56,776 nucleotides of DNA, taken from an uncultured Collinsella sp. Its GTDB lineage: Bacteria; Actinomycetota; Coriobacteriia; Coriobacteriales; Coriobacteriaceae. A program made the position numbers and the translations under genes. Each line of letters starts with the position of its first letter. The first letter of the stretch is position 1. Location: positions 1-56,776 of the forward strand of contig CATWID010000009.1 in NCBI GenBank assembly GCA_958350755.1, in the 5' to 3' direction. A model generated the notes under the pieces. That model worked only from the letters and a program-made list of their open reading frames with translations. It was not told where the DNA came from and ran no database searches. Below, one piece after another: positions 41,108 through 48,052 of this stretch.

Positions 41108-41172
41108 CGCTATCCAGACGGCGCCATCTGCGCATCGAATCCGCATAGCGTGGACCCAATGTCCGGATAGCG
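41108..41172 (-). promoter_or_regulatory. RBS-proximal stem, expression platform of the lysine riboswitch
   Basis: The minus-strand RNA from 41172 (CGCTATCCGGAC) pairs with GTCTGGATAGCG (complement of 41108-41119) over 12 positions with one non-canonical pair. The second arm runs directly into the CGAGG that lies upstream of the lysA start, so formation of the stem should hide the ribosome-binding site. Confidence 0.65.
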
Positions 41173-41183
41173 CTCCCGCATTG

Positions 41184-41328
41184 CTGCAGACAGTCCTGCG
41201 GGTGTTTCCCGCAGGCCCACCAGGTTGTTCGTGCCCGAAAAGCCCAGTTCGGCGGGTTTCGCCTCCCCACGGGGTCAAAGCCTGCCGGCTCACCCGCGGT
41301 TCTTCGTGCCCGCGCCTCTATCAAGTGG
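41184..41328 (-). ncRNA. Lysine riboswitch (L-box)
   Basis: Read on the minus strand, the leader begins GATAGAGGCGCGGGCACGAA, contains GGGGAGGCGAAACCCGCCGA and the hairpin CCTGCGGGAAACACCCGCAGG, and ends ACTGTCTGCAG. These are the conserved pieces of the lysine aptamer (the AGAGG-GC start, the GCCGAA junction element and the terminal ACTGTC). It lies directly upstream of lysA-dapA, the expected location. Lysine binding should shut down the operon, here probably at translation through the stem at 41108-41172. Confidence 0.85.
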
Positions 41329-41473
41329 TAACGACCCTACCACGTTGCACTTTACCAAACAAGAGTATTCGTATATAACGTTTAAAAAATGCAGGGATAT
41401 GCTGGAAATAAGGGTGTAGCAATCTTGCGGCACAATAGATAGCAGCCGACGCGCACCTACGAAAGGAACCAAT

Positions 41474-42661
41474 ATGGCCGAGCTCCAAGAACTCCGTCGC
41501 TACCGCCGCGACTTGCACAGGATCCCGGAGCTCGACTTCGATCTTCCGCAGACGATCGCCTATATCGAGGGCGTGTTGGCACCGCTCACCTGCGAGGTGA
41601 CCCATCCGTGCCCCGGCTGCGTCTGCGCTTTCTTCGACGCTGGCGTTGGCGCCGCGCATGCCACGGCGATTCGCGCCGATATGGATGCGCTGCCCATTGC
41701 CGAGGCAACGGGGGCAGCGTTCGCTTCGACCCATCCCGGCAAGATGCATGCTTGCGGGCACGATGGACACATGGCCATGGCGCTTTCGGCGGCAACCTTT
41801 GTCGACCGTACGATCCGTGAGCAGCCGGGCGCCATTAAGCGCAATGTGCTCTTTGTGTTTCAGCCGGCCGAGGAGACGACTGGTGGTGCCAAGACGGTGT
41901 GCGAGAGCGGCGTGTTCGAGCGCTACGGGGTGGATCGCATCTTCGGCTTCCACGTGTGGCCCGATCTGCCCGCCGGCACGTTGGCGAGCTGCTCCGGTCC
42001 GTTGCTGGCGCGTTCGAGTGAGACACACATTCATATCCATGGCACGAGCATCCATATCGCTAAGACCTATGGCGTTCCGGTCGAGGAGTCGCACGATGCG
42101 GCGCTGGCGGCTGCCAAGTTCTTGGTTTCCGAGCGCGAGCTCATGGACGAGTTGGGTGTCGACGAGCCCTGCATTGGTAAGTTCGGCCTGCTGCAGGCCG
42201 GCACCGTCTGCAATGCGGTGGCGGGGGAGGCCCATGTGGCTGGCAGCCTCCGCGTATTTACGGACGGTATGTTCGACCGTGCGCGCGAGGGCGTGCGCCG
42301 CGTGTTGGACGAGGCCTGCGCCGCAACAGGCTGTACGTACGATCTTGACTTTGCTGAAGGGTATCCGCCAGTTGATAACGACCCCGAGCTGTTTGCCAGC
42401 GTCTTGCCTGTCTTGCCCGAGCTGCAGCTTGTGGATGAGCCGCTGTTAATTGCCGAGGACTTTGCCTTCTATCAGCGTCATTTGCCGGGCGTTTTCTTCC
42501 TGTTGGGCACGGGTATGCCGGAGTGCCTGGACAACCCGATCGATTCGGATGGTTGTCCGGCCTATGCCACGAGCGCCCTGCATACTGATACCATGCTCTT
42601 TGATGAGGAAATCCTGCTCAAAGGTCTCGATGTCTACAAACGATTGCTTTTGCTTGGCTAG
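41474..42661 (+). CDS. M20 family amidohydrolase, possible N-acetyldiaminopimelate deacetylase
   Basis: A 395-residue M20D metallopeptidase. Metal and catalytic segments are YRRDLHRIPELDF, IRADMDALPIAE, MHACGHDGHMAMAL with the Cys/His/Asp site, and VFQPAEETTGGA with the catalytic Glu. The family covers hippurate hydrolases, N-acyl-amino-acid amidohydrolases and N-acetyldiaminopimelate deacetylase. Divergent placement next to lysA and the presence of the acetyl-branch enzyme DapH support the last of these, although the family cannot be subdivided reliably by eye. The ATG at 41474 follows GAAAGGA. The segment between it and lysA holds the riboswitch and a divergent promoter region. Confidence 0.85.
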   Translation: MAELQELRRYRRDLHRIPELDFDLPQTIAYIEGVLAPLTCEVTHPCPGCVCAFFDAGVGAAHATAIRADMDALPIAEATGAAFASTHPGKMHACGHDGHMAMALSAATFVDRTIREQPGAIKRNVLFVFQPAEETTGGAKTVCESGVFERYGVDRIFGFHVWPDLPAGTLASCSGPLLARSSETHIHIHGTSIHIAKTYGVPVEESHDAALAAAKFLVSERELMDELGVDEPCIGKFGLLQAGTVCNAVAGEAHVAGSLRVFTDGMFDRAREGVRRVLDEACAATGCTYDLDFAEGYPPVDNDPELFASVLPVLPELQLVDEPLLIAEDFAFYQRHLPGVFFLLGTGMPECLDNPIDSDGCPAYATSALHTDTMLFDEEILLKGLDVYKRLLLLG

Positions 42662-42680
42662 TCGACGGGGACGCATCTTC

Positions 42681-42750
42681 TCGAAAATACGAACAGATGT
42701 ACGCTATAATAGAGATGTAAGTCTATAGAAACGTTTGACGTTATTAACGT
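42681..42750 (+). promoter_or_regulatory. Promoter and operator of higBA
   Basis: TCGAAA (42681-42686) and a perfect TATAAT (42705-42710) are 18 bp apart. Downstream, ACGTT (42738-42742), ATT, AACGT (42746-42750) form an inverted repeat in the leader, a likely site for autorepression by HigA. Confidence 0.65.
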
Positions 42751-42761
42751 AAGGCGATACT

Positions 42762-43043
42762 ATGATTGCATCGTACAAAGATGAGGATACCGAACGTTTT
42801 GCGATGGGTGCGCGGGTCAGGAGGTTCGTGCCCTTTGAGCGTGTTGCGTTGAGGAAGATTCGCCAACTGCAGGTTTGTGCTTCGCTTGATGATCTTCGCG
42901 TTCCGCCGGGCAACCGCCTGGAAGCTTTGAAGGGCGATCGTGCCGGTCAATATAGCATCCGTGTTAACGAGCGCTATCGGGTCTGTTTTGAGTGGAGACA
43001 GGGGATGGCTTGGAATGTCGAAATCGTCGATTATCACAAGTGA
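42762..43043 (+). CDS. higB: HigB-type toxin (RelE/ParE superfamily)
   Basis: A 93-residue basic protein of the HigB/RelE toxin group, which cleaves mRNA on the ribosome. It begins with a strand and ends with the typical RVNERYRVCFEWRQGMAWNVEIVDYHK-like tail, here visible as SIRVNERYRVCFEW and VEIVDYHK. The central PPGNRLEALKGDRAGQYS segment is the family hallmark. The HTH antitoxin gene overlaps its 3' end by 29 bp, the toxin-first order of higBA loci. TATAAT at 42705 and an inverted repeat precede it. Confidence 0.93.
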   Translation: MIASYKDEDTERFAMGARVRRFVPFERVALRKIRQLQVCASLDDLRVPPGNRLEALKGDRAGQYSIRVNERYRVCFEWRQGMAWNVEIVDYHK

Positions 43044-43356
43044 TGAGACTGCGTCCGATTTGCTGCCGCCGGTGACTCCTGGTGAGCTTCTCAAAGAGGA
43101 TTTTCTTGTCCCCATGGGCATTTCGCAATATCGCCTTGCTAAGGAGACCGGGATTCCGGCCCAGCGCATTGGGCAGATTATCTTGGGAAGGCGTCGCGTG
43201 ACGGCCGACACCGACCTTCGCCTTTGCCGCTACTTTGGCCTGACGGATGGTTATTGGCTGCGCGCCCAGATAGCGTTTGATCTCGAGGCGGAGAAGAGGC
43301 GCATCGAACCGGAACTGGATAAGATCGTCCCTGTTCAGCAGGCTATAGCATTGTAG
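43015..43356 (+). CDS. higA: HigA-type antitoxin (XRE/VapI HTH)
   Basis: A 113-residue helix-turn-helix antitoxin. TPGELLKEDFLVPMGISQYR and LAKETGIPAQRIGQIILGRR form the HTH_3 domain, followed by ADTDLRLCRYFGLTDGYWLR, the usual HigA C-terminal helix region. The ATG at 43015 lies inside higB, so translation of the two is coupled. HigA should bind HigB and repress the shared promoter. An earlier in-frame start within higB is possible but gives a non-family N terminus. Confidence 0.93.
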   Translation: MSKSSIITSDETASDLLPPVTPGELLKEDFLVPMGISQYRLAKETGIPAQRIGQIILGRRRVTADTDLRLCRYFGLTDGYWLRAQIAFDLEAEKRRIEPELDKIVPVQQAIAL

Positions 43357-43385
43357 TGTTCAAAGATGTTGAGGTTGGAGTGACG

Positions 43386-43709
43386 ATGGGGCGACGCCGA
43401 CAATCTGCCGTTTATAGTCCCGGTGGGTGTGGATGCGGCTTGTTATTGCTTCCGGTTATTGCCGTGAGCATTGGCGTGATGTTTGCGCTTGCCGGGTTGG
43501 CAGCAGCGGCACTCGTGCTGTTGATTGTGGCCATTGGCGTGACGATCTGGCTGTGTCGTTCTCGCGAACAGCGTCGTGCCGAAGGCAAGAGCAATGTTGG
43601 ATGGACCATCTTTTTGGTTATTGCCTATCTGCTGAGCATCAGTTACCTGGCGTTCTTTATCCTGCTGCTCATTAGCACCTTTACCGGGGAATCCGTCACG
43701 GTGGGTTGA
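43386..43709 (+). CDS. Small two-span membrane protein
   Basis: A 107-residue protein without a recognised family. The N terminus is basic (GRRRQSAVYSPGGCGCG), then two or three hydrophobic helices run from LLLLPVIAVSIGVMFALAG through LVLLIVAIGVTIWL and, after a charged loop, TIFLVIAYLLSISYLAFFIL. I choose the ATG at 43386 with GGAG 6 bp upstream; a GTG at 43356 would overlap the higA stop. It lies 29 bp after higA and could be co-transcribed with it. Confidence 0.7.
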   Translation: MGRRRQSAVYSPGGCGCGLLLLPVIAVSIGVMFALAGLAAAALVLLIVAIGVTIWLCRSREQRRAEGKSNVGWTIFLVIAYLLSISYLAFFILLLISTFTGESVTVG

Positions 43710-43814
43710 TGTACTGCCAGCGGACGGTCGCGCAAAGTGCGTTTGCTCGGCGTTTGGATAACTGCATGGGCCGTTTACCGCAACCTTAGCTCACAGCTAA
43801 TGAATTCAAGTTCA

Positions 43815-43868
43815 ATCCTTCCTACGATGTGCTGTGTGCCGGCGCGGTAGCCGGATCGTAGGAAGGAT
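43815..43868 (+). promoter_or_regulatory. Perfect 14-bp inverted repeat that buries the lipoprotein RBS
   Basis: ATCCTTCCTACGAT (43815-43828) and ATCGTAGGAAGGAT (43855-43868) are exact reverse complements. The right arm contains the ribosome-binding site AGGAAGG, and the ATG follows 2 bp later at 43871. An inner stem CCGGC/GCCGG (about 43839-43854) stiffens the loop. In the mRNA the start would be inaccessible unless the hairpin is opened. It is not followed by Ts, so it is not a terminator. Confidence 0.8.
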
Positions 43869-43870
43869 GC

Positions 43871-44416
43871 ATGATGAAAAAGCTCGAAAACGAAGTGCTG
43901 CTGAGCCGTCGCGCTGCACTGGGCGCATTCGCCACCGTCGCCTTGGGGGCTGCCGGTCTTCTTGCCGGTTGCGGTAGCGATAAGGCGACCGTCACCGAGG
44001 ACGCTGGCGATGGCGACAAGAAGGAAGAGGCGAAGAAGGAAGAGCAGCCTACGACTGACCTGGCTGTTGGCACGACGGTGACCACGACTGCTGGCCTTTC
44101 CGTCGTCGTCGATTCCGTCCAGCCCGGTCTCACAAATTTTGACGGTTCGACCATGACGGGTATTCACGTCACGTACGTCAACAATGGCGATGAGGGCGCA
44201 GATTACAATATTTACGACTGGAAGGGCGAGGACGCCAACGGCGCTCAACAGAATCAGGGTTACTACAGCGAGGGCTCCGATGAGCTGCAGCCTGGTACCC
44301 TTGCCGCCGGTGGCTCCGTGGCGGGCAATATCTACTTTGATGGCGATATCAAGAAGGCACTGTATTTTGCCAACATGTTTGATAAGTCTGCCACTGCAAG
44401 CTGGGTGCTGGCCTAG
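43871..44416 (+). CDS. Lipoprotein with DUF4352-like beta domain
   Basis: A 181-residue exported lipoprotein. The N terminus has a twin-arginine-like SRRAALGAFATVALGAAG and the lipobox LLAGC, so it should be anchored to the outer face of the membrane through the Cys. An acidic Lys/Glu linker (DGDKKEEAKKEEQ) leads to an immunoglobulin-like domain (LSVVVDSVQPGLTNFDG, THVTYVNNGDEG-like pattern, LAAGGSVAGNIYFDG) similar to DUF4352/DUF5067 proteins. Ligand unknown. Its ribosome-binding site lies in a perfect hairpin, so translation is probably controlled. An HTH gene and a Ser/Thr kinase gene follow on the same strand. Confidence 0.82.
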   Translation: MMKKLENEVLLSRRAALGAFATVALGAAGLLAGCGSDKATVTEDAGDGDKKEEAKKEEQPTTDLAVGTTVTTTAGLSVVVDSVQPGLTNFDGSTMTGIHVTYVNNGDEGADYNIYDWKGEDANGAQQNQGYYSEGSDELQPGTLAAGGSVAGNIYFDGDIKKALYFANMFDKSATASWVLA

Positions 44417-44455
44417 CATGTCGCTACCGTTGCGCCGTATGGGAGGTGAAGCCGT

Positions 44456-44878
44456 ATGCCCGATAAAAAGCTGACTGACGAGTTGCTCAATGAGCTCCTC
44501 GACGCGCCAAACATCGATGGCTATATCAAAGAACACGACTTTGCCGCCCCGTCGCTTTCGGACTACCTTAAGCAGCTGCTGCAGGAAAAGGGCTTAGAGC
44601 GTTCGCGCGTGGTGCGCATGGCCGACCTCAACGAGACCTTTGGTTATCAGATTTTTACCGGTGCGCGCCACCCAAGCCGTAATAAGGTGCTGCAGATTGC
44701 CTTTGCGATGGCGTTGACGCTCAAGGAGACCAACCGCGCTCTGACAGCCGCCGGGGTAAGCGTCCTCAACTGTAAGGACCGTCGCGATGCGATTGTCATC
44801 TTTTGTATCGATCGCGGCTGCAGCCTGCAAAAGGTAAACGAGGAACTGTATCGCTTTGGCGAGGAAACGGTGAGTTAG
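44456..44878 (+). CDS. XRE-like helix-turn-helix protein
   Basis: A 140-residue soluble protein. SLSDYLKQLLQEKGLERSRVV, then ADLNETFGYQIFTGARHPSRNKVLQIAFAM, is a Cro/XRE-type HTH region in the middle of the protein, and the C-terminal part is helical (RDAIVIFCIDRGCSLQKV). The ATG at 44456 follows GGGAGGTG. It ends 99 bp before the kinase start. Proteins of this shape are often encoded beside a Ser/Thr kinase in Gram-positive anaerobes, and may be its target or regulator; that is inference. It is not a close match to a known repressor. Confidence 0.78.
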   Translation: MPDKKLTDELLNELLDAPNIDGYIKEHDFAAPSLSDYLKQLLQEKGLERSRVVRMADLNETFGYQIFTGARHPSRNKVLQIAFAMALTLKETNRALTAAGVSVLNCKDRRDAIVIFCIDRGCSLQKVNEELYRFGEETVS

Positions 44879-44929
44879 TGGCCGATGGCTGAGCCGGTTG
44901 TGTCACCAGAACAACCATGCAAACGAACG

Positions 44930-44959
44930 GGGTGCGGACAACATGGGGTGTCCGCACCC
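44930..44959 (+). other. 11-bp hairpin upstream of the kinase gene
   Basis: GGGTGCGGACA (44930-44940) and TGTCCGCACCC (44949-44959) are perfectly complementary around ACATGGGG. No T-run follows. It lies just before TATGAT (44965-44970), which could be a -10 box for a near-leaderless kinase mRNA. It argues against the upstream in-frame start at 44885. Confidence 0.6.
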
Positions 44960-44977
44960 TGCGTTATGATGGACGCT

Positions 44978-46345
44978 ATGGATACTCAGAGCCCAACATA
45001 TTCCGATGACGAGCTGACTGCTTCACTTGTCGATCATTTGGCGTCGCTCAACCGCGATGACAGCTATCGTGTGGAGCGCGTGCTCAAGCTCTCGGATGTC
45101 GAGACGACCGAACTCGTCTATTTTGAGGGCTCTGGTGGCGGGTCTCTCGGTCCCTTTGTCCGCAAGCGCATCGATGCTTCGGCGCAGATTGGCGGAGCAT
45201 ATGAGCGCCTGTTTGCGGCCCAGCGCGCCGGTCGTCGTTTTGAGCACTTGCCCCGAATCGTCGATTGCCACCGTGTGGGCGACGAGCTTTGCGTGGTCAT
45301 GGAATATATCGAAGGCGAGACGCTTGAGGCCCTGGTGGGACGTTTGGGCGCGACACCCGATTATGCTTGCGAGCTGTTTGGCGCCCTTTGTGATGCAGCC
45401 GATGAGCTCCATGCCGGCTTTGCGGCGGCCGGAGAGCATCCGGTGCCGGTGATTCATCGTGATTTGAAACCCTCGAACATTATCGTTTCGGGTGTCAGTT
45501 ATACGGCAGATACCGGCATGACCTTCTCGTCGCTGGTGATTATCGACCTGGGAATCGCGCGGGTGTGGCGTGACGGGGCCGATGCCGACACGGTTAAGTT
45601 TGGAACGCGACCCTATGCGCCACCCGAGCAATATGGTTTTGGGCAGACGAGCGTGCGCAGCGATGTCTATGCGCTCGGCGCGCTTCTGTTCTTTTGTCTG
45701 ACGGGGGCTGACCCTAAGCCGGGTCAGAATATGCGCGAGCAATGCGAGGCGTGCGACGTCCCCGTGGCGCTGGCTGATGTCATTTGCATGGCCATGGCGC
45801 TCGATCCGGCCAAGCGCTTTGGAAGTGCCGAGGCGCTCGGACACGCTGCGCGCGCGGCATACGGGCTGTGTCTGCCTGAGCCTGGCTCGAATAGCACGAC
45901 GGCGCCTTCAATGGCGCAGGCTGCTCCGCAAATGGCGCCGTCTTTCGGGCGGCGGCCCAAGGAAGTCTCTTCGGTGGCTCCTCGCCGCAAGAGCCTGCTT
46001 TCACGGATCCCGGAACCCATTGGGCGTATATGGAACGGCATGATCTATGCGGCAACCTTGCTGCTACTGGTCGGAAGCCATTTTGCCGTATTCCAGCCCA
46101 CGGGAGCCAACCGCAGCTATCCAACGTGGTTTTTGGCCCTTGAGTATTTTCTTATGGTCGATGGCATGGTGGTGCTCATCTCGTTTGGCGTGCTCGACCG
46201 CCGCAGGCTTCGGCGCCGCTTTCCCGTGCTTGATCGTTATCGGGGCCGTGAGTTTGTCACGCTGTGGCTTAAGGCGCTGGGAATTATGTGCGTCATCATG
46301 ATCGTGATTATTGCCGTCGGCAACGCAACCGGCATAGTCGCTTAA
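44978..46345 (+). CDS. Membrane Ser/Thr protein kinase
   Basis: A 455-residue Hanks-type kinase. The catalytic loop is HRDLKPSNI near residue 160; the metal site is IIDLGIAR (DLG rather than DFG); the activation segment reads GTRPYAPPEQYGFGQTSVRSDVYALG. A glycine loop is not well conserved (EGSGGGSLGPFVRKR carries the Gly run and the likely Lys). After a Pro/Ala-rich juxtamembrane stretch, two or three membrane segments follow (IYAATLLLLVGSHFAVF, FLMVDGMVVLISFGVL, IMCVIMIVIIAVGN). No extracellular PASTA domain is present. The start at 44978 is chosen because the in-frame extension spans a hairpin. Confidence 0.85.
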   Translation: MDTQSPTYSDDELTASLVDHLASLNRDDSYRVERVLKLSDVETTELVYFEGSGGGSLGPFVRKRIDASAQIGGAYERLFAAQRAGRRFEHLPRIVDCHRVGDELCVVMEYIEGETLEALVGRLGATPDYACELFGALCDAADELHAGFAAAGEHPVPVIHRDLKPSNIIVSGVSYTADTGMTFSSLVIIDLGIARVWRDGADADTVKFGTRPYAPPEQYGFGQTSVRSDVYALGALLFFCLTGADPKPGQNMREQCEACDVPVALADVICMAMALDPAKRFGSAEALGHAARAAYGLCLPEPGSNSTTAPSMAQAAPQMAPSFGRRPKEVSSVAPRRKSLLSRIPEPIGRIWNGMIYAATLLLLVGSHFAVFQPTGANRSYPTWFLALEYFLMVDGMVVLISFGVLDRRRLRRRFPVLDRYRGREFVTLWLKALGIMCVIMIVIIAVGNATGIVA

Positions 46346-46356
46346 TGCAATGTACC

Positions 46357-46396
46357 GCTACTGCAAAGGGCCCCGATTGGGGCCCTTTGCAGTAGC
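46357..46396 (+). terminator. Perfect 18-bp terminator hairpin after the kinase gene
   Basis: The 18-nt arms 46357-46374 and 46379-46396 are exact complements around GATT. It resembles the terminator at 48017-48042, with which it shares its 3' flank, so part of it belongs to a duplicated segment. Confidence 0.85.
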
Positions 46397-46455
46397 GCTT
46401 AAATGCGGTTCATCTGGTTGCAACCTTGTTGTACCAGTCCTGCCTCGTGGGCGGG
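46377..46455 (-). pseudogene. Remnant copy of the 3' end of the secreted lysozyme-like gene
   Basis: About 80 bp here match 48030-48110, which is the terminator flank and last codons of the gene at 48053-49186. On the minus strand the intact gene ends TWQDWYNKVAGQMNRI, whereas this copy reads RQDWYNKVA and then, after a one-base loss, runs out of frame to a stop. It is a non-functional duplicate. Confidence 0.8.
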
Positions 46456-46512
46456 GCGAGTGCCCATCGCCATAGGTGTTGTGACGGTTAAATTGCTCCG
46501 TGCTTCGAAGCG

Positions 46513-46604
46513 CCGTCAATTATCACCACAGAATTCCGTCAACTGTCACCATAATTCGCCGTCAATCCTCACCACAAATTTCCGTCAATCGTCACCACGC
46601 AGCT
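46513..46604 (+). repeat. Four tandem 23-bp repeats upstream of the DUF4143 ATPase gene
   Basis: CCGTCAA begins at 46513, 46536, 46559 and 46582, a strict 23-bp period. Each unit continues with two or three variable bases, TCACCA and an AT-rich end (AATT). The array ends about 40 bp before the GTG start of the ATPase gene and overlaps its likely promoter, so it may be an operator array or iterons. Confidence 0.85.
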
Positions 46605-46644
46605 GGTAAAATACATAATATTGGTAAGTCAAGAAGGAGGCTGT

Positions 46645-47910
46645 GTGGATAGGTATGTAGATAGATGCATCGATAAGGCAATCAGCCGTAATCTCAATAT
46701 CTTCGGTGCGGTCCTTATTCAGGGTCCAAAGTGGTGCGGAAAGACCACTTCGGCTAGTCGTTTTGCTAATTCATCCTTGTCTCTTTCCGATCCGGCTGGA
46801 AATTATTCCGCTCTCCAGCTGGCACGGATCGATCCGGCGCAAGCATTAGCAGGGCGATCTCCCAGGCTCATCGATGAATGGCAGGAAGAGCCGAAGCTGT
46901 GGGATGCCGTGCGTTTCGAGTGCGATGCAAGGAGGGGAGGATCCGGTCAGTTTATTCTTACGGGTTCGGCAACGCCTCGGGATTCGATGCGGCCGATGCA
47001 TAACGGCGTTGGGCGAATAGTTAGGTTGCGAATGGACACCATGACGATGTTCGAGCTTGGCGTTTCTTCTGGCGCGGTGTCGATTGGAACGCTTCTTTCC
47101 GGTTACCCTGCCAAGCAGGCTGTCGGGTCAATCTCCGGCATCGCCGGAATCGCCGATTTGCTGTGTCGTGGCGGTTGGCCTCAGGCGATGGGGAAAACGA
47201 CTGACGATGCCATGCAGATAGCCGCTGCCTATGTTGATGGCGTATGCGAATCGGATGTTTCTAGAACTGATGGCGTTAAGCGCGATCCGGTCAAGGTCAG
47301 GTCTCTTTTGGCATCGCTAGCGCGGAATGAGTCGACGCTTGCTGGCTCAAAGTCTATTGACAAAGATATCGGTACCGGCGTTTCGAAGAACTCGGTCTCC
47401 AGATACATGGACGCCCTGAGACGAATCAATATCGTCGACGATATCCCCGCTTGGCATCCAGCGCTCAGGTCTCCGGTGAAGCTGCGGCAGGGGGCGAAGA
47501 GGCATCTCGCCGATCCTTCGCTTGCCGTTGCGCTGCTCGGAGCAAATCCGGAGTCGTTGGCATCTGACCCGAAGACACTGGGGTTGCTTTTCGAATCCCT
47601 CGTCCTGCACGACCTCAAGGTTTACGCCGCCGCAAATGACTCGTTGGTGTCCCATTACCACGATGCCGACGATCTCGAGGTTGACGCAGTTATCCACAGG
47701 CGCGATGGAACTTGGATTGCCGTGGAGGTGAAGCTTGGAAGCCCTCAAATCCCCGAGGCATCCGCAAATCTGCTTCGGCTGGAGCGAAAGCTGGTCGAGC
47801 GTGGCGAGAGGCCGCCTGTGGCAAAACTCATCATCATTGGGTTCGGCATGCCGGTTCATACAACGCCCGATGGCATCATCGTTGCTCCCGTTGACACGCT
47901 CGCGCCATAG
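46645..47910 (+). CDS. AAA-type ATPase with DUF4143 domain
   Basis: A 421-residue P-loop ATPase of the AAA_14/DUF4143 family. Walker A is QGPKWCGKTTSA near residue 28, Walker B/sensor region is SPRLIDEWQEEPKLWD, and FILTGSATP follows. The C-terminal DUF4143 part ends with the nuclease-like DDLEVDAVIHRRDG and WIAVEVKLG, a PD-(D/E)xK-style core. These proteins are common in gut bacteria and of unknown function. GTG 46645 is chosen because AAGGAGG lies at 46634-46640. The codon usage is less G/C-biased at third positions than that of neighbours, and the gene sits between duplicated flanks, which suggests acquisition. Confidence 0.88.
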   Translation: MDRYVDRCIDKAISRNLNIFGAVLIQGPKWCGKTTSASRFANSSLSLSDPAGNYSALQLARIDPAQALAGRSPRLIDEWQEEPKLWDAVRFECDARRGGSGQFILTGSATPRDSMRPMHNGVGRIVRLRMDTMTMFELGVSSGAVSIGTLLSGYPAKQAVGSISGIAGIADLLCRGGWPQAMGKTTDDAMQIAAAYVDGVCESDVSRTDGVKRDPVKVRSLLASLARNESTLAGSKSIDKDIGTGVSKNSVSRYMDALRRINIVDDIPAWHPALRSPVKLRQGAKRHLADPSLAVALLGANPESLASDPKTLGLLFESLVLHDLKVYAAANDSLVSHYHDADDLEVDAVIHRRDGTWIAVEVKLGSPQIPEASANLLRLERKLVERGERPPVAKLIIIGFGMPVHTTPDGIIVAPVDTLAP

Positions 47911-48016
47911 CGTTGTGGTGGGATCATCTTGCCTTCGGAAGGGGTTTCAGTCTCAAGCGACTTTTCCAACACTCACTTATGCCTGCATGCCAATTCTGGT
48001 CTAGCAAGGCCAAAGA

Positions 48017-48042
48017 AAAGGGGTCCCGTTTGGGGCCCCTTT
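48017..48042 (-). terminator. Terminator of the lysozyme-like gene
   Basis: AAAGGGGTCCC (48017-48027) and GGGGCCCCTTT (48032-48042) pair over 11 bp with one wobble. On the minus strand a CTTTTCTTT tract follows. Confidence 0.82.
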
Positions 48043-48052
48043 GCAGTTGCAC

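Noticed and set aside
44885..44977. Kinase start at 44885, adding 31 residues.
   Set aside because: The extension crosses a perfect 11-bp hairpin and its residues are unlike a kinase N terminus. I kept 44978 as start, though this is not proven.
46513..46604. CRISPR array.
   Set aside because: The four units are head-to-tail with a 23-bp period and no unique spacers of constant length; no cas genes are near.
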